Positions 27,730 to 35,406 of a stretch of 64,000 nt of DNA are shown here, one piece after another (position 1 is the stretch's first letter; each line of letters opens with the position of its first letter). The notes under the pieces were generated by a model. The model saw only the letters and a list, made by a program, of their open reading frames with translations. It made no database searches and had not been told where the DNA came from. Source of the stretch: Bacillus suaedaesalsae (lineage in GTDB: Bacteria > Bacillota > Bacilli > Bacillales > SA4); NCBI RefSeq assembly GCF_016890225.1, contig NZ_JAFELM010000039.1, positions 62,001 to 126,000 on the forward strand, given 5' to 3'. The position numbers were made by a program, and so were the translations under genes.

Positions 27730-27858
27730 ATGCCATATTATGTATTTAAAGAGGTCTGGACACCACTTACTATTTTTCAAATCCGTTTTTTCAAATGCCA
27801 AGAAACCGGACGTCTCTTTATTAAGATTGGTAATAGAAGACGGAAACAGTTTTTATAG
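27730..27858 (+). CDS. Riboswitch-controlled basic 42-residue protein, copy 1
   Basis: ATG 27730 is preceded by GAGGGGGATATTTC. The 42 codons begin MPYYVFKEVWTPL, continue with IFQIRFFKC and end with FIKIGNRRRKQFL. There is no signal peptide, membrane helix or known motif that I recognise; it is rich in Arg, Lys and aromatics, with one Cys (residue 23) and one Trp (residue 10). A homologue sits behind the second c-di-GMP riboswitch at 38132-38257 with the same framework, which is strong evidence that it is translated. It is alone between riboswitch and terminator. Function unknown; a c-di-GMP-regulated small regulator or nucleic-acid-binding protein is possible. Confidence 0.8.
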   Translation: MPYYVFKEVWTPLTIFQIRFFKCQETGRLFIKIGNRRRKQFL

Positions 27859-27916
27859 GTATATTTTCCTATCTTCGTGGATTGTCATAAATGCTATCAA
27901 TTAAATTACATAAAAG

Positions 27917-27946
27917 GAGGTCAGTTTTCCATTGGAAACTGACCTC
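27917..27946. terminator. Bidirectional terminator between the miniprotein and the PPC-domain gene
   Basis: GAGGTCAGTTTTC pairs with GGAAACTGACCTC over about 13 bp; TTTT follows on the plus strand and CTTTTATG on the minus strand, so it can end both converging transcripts. Confidence 0.85.
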
Positions 27947-27976
27947 TTTTCATGACTTTATTTTTAGAGTTAAGAA

Positions 27977-29326
27977 TTACTTGACCACTACCACTTTCGC
28001 TTTACTTATATTCCCTGATGCATCCGTACCATAAACGCAAAGCTTTGTTTTTCTTTTTTGGTACCCAACTTTAATCTTAAATTTACCTTTTGAGTCAGCT
28101 TTTCCAGTAATAAGAGTTTTACTTCCTATTTTAATTTTCACCTTAGCATACGGTTCCGTCTTACCCGTTAAGTACTTTGACTTACAAGATAATTTATTGA
28201 TAGTAGGTAAACTTGGAGCAGTAACGTCCTTTACTTTTACAGTAACAGATTTACCCTCATTTCCAGTACTGTCCTTTGCCGAGATATTTACAACCGTTCC
28301 AGCTCTTAGCTTACTAATTGGAAATTTAAACTTTCCATATTTATCAGCTGCCCCTGCCTTATATTTCCAATAGCTAGTTTTACTATAATTTATTTTTATA
28401 TAGATGGAAGAATTCGCCTCTGCAGTACCAGAGATTGTCGTGCTTTTATCAGTTATCTGATTTATTTTTGGTATTCCAGGTGCTATTGTGTCTTTTTCAA
28501 TAATTTTGAAACTATAACGTTCGAATGTAGGTACTCCCAATAATTCCGGACTTAATTTGAGGTAATATGTACCCGCCTTTACTTTTACATCGACAAAGTA
28601 CCTGAGAAGTTGGTCACTCCCCGGCTCAGAATAGTGCGATTTAAGAACGGTTTCGTCCTGGTTAAAAAACTTAAGTAGGTACGTAGTTTCAAGGGGTCTA
28701 GTAGTTAGGATAGATAGAGTCATATCTTTTGGAACAGTAAGTTGATAATAATCGCTATCCTTAGTATGGCTAAATGTAGCCGTAACCTGTGTATTGAAAC
28801 TAATTTTATTTGCATTAGCAATCGTGTTATTTACTTCATGTTCAGTTGTAGAACTTGGAGTATATCCTACCTTTACTGTATAAGGTGTATTTTCATTGTA
28901 CATTTCATGCATAGATATTTTAATAAAGTAAGTTCCTTTTGCTAATCCAATATCTATCATTGTAATAAGAGTTTTGGATTCAATAAAACGCGTGTTCCAG
29001 GATTCAATTGGTGTTCCATCTTTTGTTAACAACGAGACTTTATAACGGGCTTGTTGATTTACATTAATATCTATTTTTAGCTTTCCCGGTGCAGCTAAAT
29101 CAACCTTGTAATAATCCTCATCTGAGCCAGTTAGAAGTGATCCATTAATTACTGCTGAAGTTATTGTTTTATTCTGCGGGTCAGGTTTTAACTCTAATAA
29201 ATTGGCAGTATTAAGTGTTCCATTATCCTCGTGTTCCAATGTTTCAGCATGCGCATACAGTTGTCCAAAGGGTATGACAGAAGATAGCAGAACAACAATT
29301 ATCAACAAGCTAATAATCTTTTTCAT
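27977..29326 (-). CDS. Secreted protein with two PPC domains and two Ig-like domains
   Basis: 449 residues from ATG 29326, chosen for AGAGAGGTGCTGG directly upstream. Signal peptide about 1-27 (LYAHA). Two bacterial pre-peptidase C-terminal (PPC) domains follow (about 30-150 and 155-275; markers DEDYYKVDL, GTYFIKI, DSDYYQLTV, GTYYLKL), then two bacterial Ig-like domains (about 285-449) of the Big_6 type with ISGTAEANSSIYIKI and LTGKTEPYAKVKI. PPC domains usually assist secreted enzymes; here there is no enzyme domain. Probably a surface-binding or matrix protein. Confidence 0.8.
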   Translation of the reverse strand: MKKIISLLIIVVLLSSVIPFGQLYAHAETLEHEDNGTLNTANLLELKPDPQNKTITSAVINGSLLTGSDEDYYKVDLAAPGKLKIDINVNQQARYKVSLLTKDGTPIESWNTRFIESKTLITMIDIGLAKGTYFIKISMHEMYNENTPYTVKVGYTPSSTTEHEVNNTIANANKISFNTQVTATFSHTKDSDYYQLTVPKDMTLSILTTRPLETTYLLKFFNQDETVLKSHYSEPGSDQLLRYFVDVKVKAGTYYLKLSPELLGVPTFERYSFKIIEKDTIAPGIPKINQITDKSTTISGTAEANSSIYIKINYSKTSYWKYKAGAADKYGKFKFPISKLRAGTVVNISAKDSTGNEGKSVTVKVKDVTAPSLPTINKLSCKSKYLTGKTEPYAKVKIKIGSKTLITGKADSKGKFKIKVGYQKRKTKLCVYGTDASGNISKAKVVVVK

Positions 29327-29429
29327 CCAGCACCTCTCTGAGTAAAAATTTGGTAATAACATTCTAACACAAAAATAAAAAATTTAGATATGCAATAAAA
29401 ATAATTAAATATTACTATATGACTATATA

Positions 29430-29457
29430 TTGTAATTTATAGGAAAAATGCTAAAAT
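29430..29457 (+). promoter_or_regulatory. Probable sigma-A promoter of the three-PPC protein gene
   Basis: TTGTAA (29430-29435), 16-nt spacer, TAAAAT (29452-29457), about 45 nt before ATG 29502. Confidence 0.45.
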
Positions 29458-29501
29458 ATTCTAGTAAAATATTAATAGGTCTAAATACAGGGGGAAGGTT
29501 T

Positions 29502-30734
29502 ATGAAAAAATACATAATTCATTTATGTATGGTATTATCAATTGTTATTGCTTCATTAGGTTTTGGTGGTGGTAATGTTTTGGCGAACTATGGTTTAGAG
29601 ACCATGCAAACGGCACAACAGATTGATGTTAATAAGATATATGAAGGTATGTTAAACGGGAGTGGAGATTATCAGGATTATTATAAATTCACAATACCCT
29701 CTTCAGGGCTTGTTACCTTTAATATTAATAACTATCCCGGACATCAATGGGACTACGAAATATTAGATAGTAACGGAAATATTTTTAGTGAAGGACATAC
29801 TAATTATTATAGTAATGCATTAGGTGTTACCGCTAGCAGAGTTGGTTTACCAAAGGGAACATACTATATTAATATTAATGAGAACTTTAATACAAAAGAT
29901 AAAAAATACTATTTTGCAGTCTATTTCAACGCTTCGTCTACTGTTGAAACGGAATTTAATAACACTTCTATTACGGCAAATACAATAAGTACTAATACAA
30001 AAATTAAGGGCGAAATTCAATACTCTTCGGACTATGATTATTATAAATTCACTCTTCCCGAAGATGGCGTCATTACATTAAATATGAGTCAAAAAGCAAA
30101 CCTTGCCTGGGATTTAACGTTAATAAATGCTGATGGAGAGGAATATTTCACCACTACAACTTCTTATAGTACGAACGTTACAAAGCCACTCCAAAAAACA
30201 GTCGGACTCCCTAAGGGCACATATTATCTTTTAATTGATGATGACTTCAATTCAGAATTTGATCCTTATGAGTTTTCAGTAAACTATCATAAAACTAGTA
30301 CATATGAAAAAGAATTTAATAATAATGCTCAAAGTGCAAATAAAATTTCAACTGGAAAATTATACCAAGGACATATGCAGTATGGAAGTGATGTAGATTA
30401 TTACACATTTAGTGTTACTAAACCTACAGTTGTAGAATTACAAATGAATCGTAAACCTTATATGGCTTGGGACGTTGCTCTTTACAATTCAAACGGTGAT
30501 GAACTAGGTTACTTTACTACACAAAGTGGCCAATTTGCTAAAGGTGTTGAGATAGCCAAATTCAACTTACCTGCAGGTAACTACTATATTTCAGTAGATG
30601 ATGATTATAATAGCACTAACCAGCCTTATAGTTTTATTGTTAAGCAAAAATCTTCGTCTATTAGCAGTAAATCTTTAAAGGTTACTAATCATGTTGGTAA
30701 GGCAGATACAGTAACTATAGGATCTTTAATATAG
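29502..30734 (+). CDS. Secreted three-PPC-domain protein, C-terminus cut by a nonsense codon
   Basis: 410 residues from ATG 29502 (GGGGGAAGGTTT upstream) to TAG 30732-30734. A signal peptide (about 1-28, VLA-NY) is followed by three PPC domains of ~115 residues, each with a D-x-DYYxF core (YQDYYKFTI, DYDYYKFTL, DVDYYTFSV) and a closing GTYYxxx or GNYYISV. The fourth C-terminal module starts at SSKSLKVTNHVGKADTV and is broken by the TAG. The same frame goes on for another 154 codons (see 30735-31196), so the product is either a truncated protein or rarely read through. Confidence 0.8.
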   Translation: MKKYIIHLCMVLSIVIASLGFGGGNVLANYGLETMQTAQQIDVNKIYEGMLNGSGDYQDYYKFTIPSSGLVTFNINNYPGHQWDYEILDSNGNIFSEGHTNYYSNALGVTASRVGLPKGTYYININENFNTKDKKYYFAVYFNASSTVETEFNNTSITANTISTNTKIKGEIQYSSDYDYYKFTLPEDGVITLNMSQKANLAWDLTLINADGEEYFTTTTSYSTNVTKPLQKTVGLPKGTYYLLIDDDFNSEFDPYEFSVNYHKTSTYEKEFNNNAQSANKISTGKLYQGHMQYGSDVDYYTFSVTKPTVVELQMNRKPYMAWDVALYNSNGDELGYFTTQSGQFAKGVEIAKFNLPAGNYYISVDDDYNSTNQPYSFIVKQKSSSISSKSLKVTNHVGKADTVTIGSLI

Positions 30735-31196
30735 TCAGATATAGTTAAAGTATACAATTCAAAAGGAACATTATTGGCTACTTCTAAACCAGTAACATCG
30801 ACTTCCACTACATTAAACATCAGTCAATTAGGTACAGGCTCAGGCTATATTTATGTATCAGTTACAAGAAGTGGAATGACAGAGAGTGATAAAGTTAAAT
30901 ATCATTTTAATGCTGAACCAAAAACAGCTAAACCGTCAGTATATAATATAACCGTGTAAAATAATAAGAAAAAATATGATACGGTTTACGTCAAGGGTCT
31001 GAAAAAAGGGGACACAATAAAAGTTTATTCATCATCAGGTAAACTACTTGCAACATCCAAACCTGTATCTACAACTAGTGGCACTATTTCTTTAAAACAA
31101 TTAGGAACAAAATCCGGGTACGTATATGTATCAATAAAACGTCTTGGCATGAACGAGAGTGATAAGGTTAAGAAAACATTTACTGCTGAGAAATAG
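30735..31196 (+). pseudogene. In-frame remnant of the C-terminal domains of the three-PPC protein
   Basis: After TAG 30732 the same frame continues (SDIVKVYNSKGTLLATSKPV) to a second stop, TAA 30957, and then (NNKKKYDTVYVKGLKKGDTI) to TAG 31194. The two pieces are homologous to each other: VYNSKGTLLATSKPV versus VYSSSGKLLATSKPV, and YIYVSVTRSGMTESDKVK versus YVYVSIKRLGMNESDKVK. Protein-level similarity is intact and the frame is kept, so the nonsense changes are recent or tolerated. Confidence 0.8.
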
Positions 31197-31212
31197 TATT
31201 AGCATAAGAGGA

Positions 31213-31242
31213 GAAGTACCAATATATCTGGTACTTCTTTTT
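31213..31242 (+). terminator. Terminator after the broken PPC gene
   Basis: Perfect 9-bp stem GAAGTACCA/TGGTACTTC with a 7-nt loop followed by TTTTT, 17 nt after the last remnant stop. Confidence 0.85.
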
Positions 31243-31281
31243 AACTGGCTATACTGTGCTAACATTTGGAGGAAACTATTT

Positions 31282-32442
31282 ATGAACAAAAGATTTCTAT
31301 TTTTCTTTGTCTTTAGCTTAATTTTCGCGACGATTACACCAGCTCATGCCGCTGAATTACTTATACCAAACGAACAGGTTGTTCCACATATTGCTACCTA
31401 CTATGTTAAAGAAGATCGTGCTGAAATATATGAAACTTATAACAGCAATTCAAATATTATTACATATGCTAATAAAGGAACAATGGTTCATTCAACAAAT
31501 GCAATAAACTCTAATGCATATATCTGGTATAAGGTTAACTTTGGAGGCAAGGTTGGATGGATTCGCGGAGAAGATGTTTCAAAAGATAATTTGATACTTC
31601 CACATAAAGCTACCTTTTATATTAATATACAACCAACAAAAATCTATGAAACTTTTAAAACAACATCAAAAGTTATATTAACAGCTAATAAAGGTACGAA
31701 GGTTTTATCATCTAATATTACTAATATTAATGGTGTTACTTGGTATAATGTAAAAGTTGGAACTAAGACAGGTTGGGTACAATCTGCGACAATATTAAGA
31801 GATAGTGAAATAAAACCATTCACATCAAGTTTTTATGCGAATTCAGATATCGCGAAGATGTACCAAAGTTTTAAAACATCATCCCAAATCATTACGACTC
31901 CTAAAAAAGGATCTATAGTTCAAGCAACAAGCATGACGATTAGTAATGGCGTCACCTGGTATAAAGTGAAAAGTGGAAGTAAAGTTGGATGGTTACCTTC
32001 ATCATTTGTTTCAAAAAATAAAGTTGTAGTTAAATATCCTGATTACTTAAGTAACTTAAAGAAAATTGCCAGCAAGAATAAAGCAACTGTAAAAAAACAA
32101 ATTCATAAAGAAGGTATAGAATACACTTTTAAAAAGGGATGGGAAGAGGCCTGGATTACTCAACATACACATACAAAGATAGAATATAAGAACGTTCATT
32201 ATATAAAAGGAAAAACTGTAACTGCACCACCTAAACTTTTTAATCTTGGTCTAGACTCAGCAATTACTATTGGTTTCCCTATTTCCAAAACCGAACTTAC
32301 ATCTCTTGCGCGTAAGGCACAATCAAGTCCACATAAAACGTTTTATTCAAAAAGCAAGAAAGTAAGAGCGTATGCAGATCGAGGAAAGCAAGTATATCTA
32401 ACTTTTTATGAAGATCCAGATGCTGATAAGTTACTTAAATAA
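31282..32442 (+). CDS. Secreted triple SH3-like-repeat protein with unknown C-terminal domain
   Basis: 386 residues from ATG 31282, with GGAGGAAACTATTT upstream. Signal peptide about 1-22 (PAHA-AE). Three ~70-residue SH3-like (SH3b/GW-type) modules follow, each with IYETxxxxSxxI, WYKV or WYNV, and GWxxxxxV; they probably bind the cell wall. Residues about 255-386 (LSNLKKIASKNKATVKKQ, EGIEYTFKKGWEEAWI, YLTFYEDPDAD) form a separate domain I do not recognise. Its former terminator is split by an IS element 62 nt downstream. Confidence 0.75.
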   Translation: MNKRFLFFFVFSLIFATITPAHAAELLIPNEQVVPHIATYYVKEDRAEIYETYNSNSNIITYANKGTMVHSTNAINSNAYIWYKVNFGGKVGWIRGEDVSKDNLILPHKATFYINIQPTKIYETFKTTSKVILTANKGTKVLSSNITNINGVTWYNVKVGTKTGWVQSATILRDSEIKPFTSSFYANSDIAKMYQSFKTSSQIITTPKKGSIVQATSMTISNGVTWYKVKSGSKVGWLPSSFVSKNKVVVKYPDYLSNLKKIASKNKATVKKQIHKEGIEYTFKKGWEEAWITQHTHTKIEYKNVHYIKGKTVTAPPKLFNLGLDSAITIGFPISKTELTSLARKAQSSPHKTFYSKSKKVRAYADRGKQVYLTFYEDPDADKLLK

Positions 32443-32525
32443 AATTATCATTTTTAGAATATACGAAACAAAATGAGTTATAAGGTCCATGAAATAAGTA
32501 CATTAAAACTAGTCCTTTTATAAAA

Positions 32526-33660
<1,135 letters not shown>

Positions 33661-33784
33661 CATTATTAAAGGACTAGTTTTTTTCCTTTCCCTCGAAACC
33701 TACTCTCGCTTTTTCACCTTTTCTTTTAAATACATGACTTCTCTCAAAAAACTACATATTTTTTTCAGTTTAATAGTTTTGTAT

Positions 33785-33814
33785 AACCCCATTTGCCTAC
33801 CTCCCCTATATATA
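33785..33814 (+). promoter_or_regulatory. Shared AACCCC...CCTATATATA element before the first DUF1659 gene
   Basis: AACCCC (33785-33790) and CCTATATATA (33805-33814), 22 nt upstream of the start. The same pair of elements occurs before the second DUF1659 gene and before the winged-helix gene at 48509. It may be a promoter; the -35 part does not match sigma-A. Confidence 0.4.
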
Positions 33815-33835
33815 TAGGTCGAAGGAGGTGATAAC

Positions 33836-34054
33836 ATGGCAACAGCATTTATCGCTGATTCCCAGCTTAAGCTAGTGTTCAATACTGGTGTAGATGCTGA
33901 AGGAAATCCAATCTACAAAAGCAAAAGCTTCCGAAACGTGAAGGTGACTGCATCTACAGATGGTCTTTACGCTGTAGCTCAAAGCCTAATCGGCTTACAG
34001 CAGTATCCTGTTACCTCAATCGAGCGTAACGACAAAAACCTTTTAGGTGAGTAA
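33836..34054 (+). CDS. DUF1659 family small protein, copy 1
   Basis: 72 residues, with IADSQLKLVFNTGVDAEGNP, YKSKSFRNVK and YPVTSIERNDKN, which is the DUF1659 family pattern found in Bacillaceae next to DUF2922. Function is unknown; the short beta-rich sequence has no signal peptide or membrane segment. Very strong ribosome site (GAAGGAGGTGATAAC). It is co-transcribed with the DUF2922 gene 36 nt downstream and has a close copy at 56875-57093. Confidence 0.85.
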   Translation: MATAFIADSQLKLVFNTGVDAEGNPIYKSKSFRNVKVTASTDGLYAVAQSLIGLQQYPVTSIERNDKNLLGE

Positions 34055-34090
34055 TGACGTTGAAAATAATGATGAAAGGAGGTTATTTCA

Positions 34091-34306
34091 GTGGCAAAGA
34101 CACTTCAACTTCAGTTTTTAAACGAGGAACAAAAAACGGTGACGATTTCAATCGACAATCCAATTGAACCTGTTAGTCCAGCAGCTGTTGATGCTGCAAT
34201 GGATACAATCCTTACTGCGAATGTGTTCATCTCTTCTGGTGGAGATCTTGTAAGTAAGAAAGGTGCTCGTGTGGTGGAACGTAATGTTGCGGATGTAGCT
34301 TTATAA
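34091..34306 (+). CDS. DUF2922 family small protein, copy 1
   Basis: 71 residues from GTG 34091 after GAAAGGAGGTTATTTCA. LQLQFLNEEQKTVTISIDNP, EPVSPAAVDAAMDTILTANV and GARVVERNVADV mark DUF2922. Always seen with DUF1659 in the genomes I know; role unknown. A near-identical copy is at 57131-57346. Confidence 0.85.
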   Translation: MAKTLQLQFLNEEQKTVTISIDNPIEPVSPAAVDAAMDTILTANVFISSGGDLVSKKGARVVERNVADVAL

Positions 34307-34312
34307 ATTAGC

Positions 34313-34347
34313 AACTAACTCCGTTTTTTAACGGGGTTAGTTTTTTT
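34313..34347 (+). terminator. Terminator of the first DUF1659-DUF2922 operon
   Basis: CTAACTCCG/CGGGGTTAG stem, one wobble, followed by TTTTTTT. Confidence 0.85.
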
Positions 34348-34387
34348 CTAATAAACCATTTAGAGGAATTAAAGTTATGAAAATGCA

Positions 34388-34421
34388 AAAAGAACTGAGA
34401 TGCAGAGCACTCAGTTCTTTT
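34388..34421 (-). terminator. Terminator overlapping the stop of the TM2-like gene
   Basis: AAAGAACTGAG and CTCAGTTCTTT (11-bp stem), with the TGA stop of the gene inside the right arm; T-runs on both sides. Confidence 0.75.
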
Positions 34422-34782
34422 TAATTGAAACTAGAATCTTCTGTTCTATTTCATCATTTAAAGCCTCGATCCGTCTGTTTAAGAAAAAGGCGTCAATCCA
34501 ACTCCATATTACTGATCCTATTAAGAAGAAAAGCGAAAAGTACAATAGACCATCCGATAGCGAATAAGCAAGTACAAGAATCAGAAGAAACAAAGGAAAA
34601 ATAGTCGTCGATAACATGATACTGGCAATTCTATAATCTTCGGTATAAAAGCGATGTGCTCCGAAGAAGGATAAGCCCGCCCATAGCCCCCACGCTGCAT
34701 CTTTGCTCTTACTTTTTTTAAACATTTCTGATTCTAATATCGCTAGTTCCTCTAAGGTTAAATGTTTCTTTTCGATTTGCAT
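34411..34782 (-). CDS. TM2-domain-like membrane protein
   Basis: 123 residues. LTLEELAILESEMFKKSKSK precedes a TM2-like unit (WGLWAGLSFFGAHRFYTED) and two or three membrane helices. It is a paralogue of the next gene upstream, which it follows by 4 nt with no good ribosome site of its own, so translation is probably coupled. The second helix region is longer than in a plain TM2 protein. TM2 proteins are small membrane proteins of mostly unknown role. Confidence 0.7.
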   Translation of the reverse strand: MQIEKKHLTLEELAILESEMFKKSKSKDAAWGLWAGLSFFGAHRFYTEDYRIASIMLSTTIFPLFLLILVLAYSLSDGLLYFSLFFLIGSVIWSWIDAFFLNRRIEALNDEIEQKILVSIKKN

Positions 34783-34786
34783 AATA

Positions 34787-35122
34787 TTACTCAGCAGTTG
34801 CTGCTACTTCTGAATTTTTTCTTGCTTGCTTAATTGTACGGATTTCAGCTAATACTTCATTTTCAATTTGCTCGTTAGTATTCTTTACCATACTGTTGAT
34901 TAAGAAAAGGTCGATTAATGTCCAAATTCCTAATCCTCCAAGAGTTAATAACATACCTACAGCAGAACCTGTTTTTCCTAAATAAAAACGGTGTCCACCT
35001 GCTGAACCTAGGAAAAACCATAGTAACCATGTTGTTCCACTAGATTTTTGTTTCTTGCTCATTTCTGAACTAAGTAATTGAAGTTCCTCGCTTGTTAAAC
35101 CTTGTTTTTGTAGTAATGACAA
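34787..35122 (-). CDS. TM2-domain membrane protein
   Basis: 111 residues with TTG start after [32 protein letters not shown], then the classical TM2 pattern: [20 protein letters not shown], a glycine-rich loop, and [16 protein letters not shown], giving two helices joined by a short turn. The C-terminal tail is charged. Shares the N-terminal LTxEELxxLxSEM motif with its downstream neighbour, so the two arose by duplication. Confidence 0.85.
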   Translation of the reverse strand: MSLLQKQGLTSEELQLLSSEMSKKQKSSGTTWLLWFFLGSAGGHRFYLGKTGSAVGMLLTLGGLGIWTLIDLFLINSMVKNTNEQIENEVLAEIRTIKQARKNSEVAATAE

Positions 35123-35160
35123 ATTATTTCCTCCTAAAAACTAATATAATAACATAGTAA

Positions 35161-35190
35161 ATTATACATGAAATTGTAGAAAATTGTAGA
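35161..35190 (-). promoter_or_regulatory. Probable promoter of the TM2 pair
   Basis: On the minus strand TATAAT (35166-35161), with TCTACA 18 nt upstream; AAATTGTAGA is repeated twice in tandem here, so the -35 may be in either copy. Confidence 0.4.
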
Positions 35191-35307
35191 AAAAATTACA
35201 AACTGTTGACAATTTTGTTAACTTTTAAGCCGTTATTCCTGGTATAACCTATAAAATCATAATCTAAAATGCTATTTACTTTCATATTTAAATGAACGAA
35301 GCATAAT

Positions 35308-35350
35308 AAAAAGACTTGAATTCAGTAAAATATCGAACTCAAGTCTTTTG
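35308..35350 (-). terminator. Terminator of the repeat surface protein gene
   Basis: AAGACTTGA and TCAAGTCTT arms with A-run and T-run flanks, in the 283-bp gap after the stop at 35407. Confidence 0.7.
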
Positions 35351-35406
35351 TTTTTATAAAATTCCTCTAACTTAAATTGTAGTAGTTTAATTAAGGATCT
35401 ATTCGT

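Noticed and set aside
29502-31196. Stop-codon suppression such as selenocysteine or pyrrolysine
   Set aside because: The stops are TAG and TAA, not TGA, no downstream SECIS-like hairpin was seen, and the residues replaced align with ordinary Lys or Gln positions.
33785-33814. A sigma-I promoter because of the CCCC in the -35 place
   Set aside because: The CGAA -10 element of sigma-I is not at the right distance.
33700-33882. A 60-codon minus-strand frame across the DUF1659 start
   Set aside because: No ribosome site; it overlaps the conserved promoter-like element and gene start.
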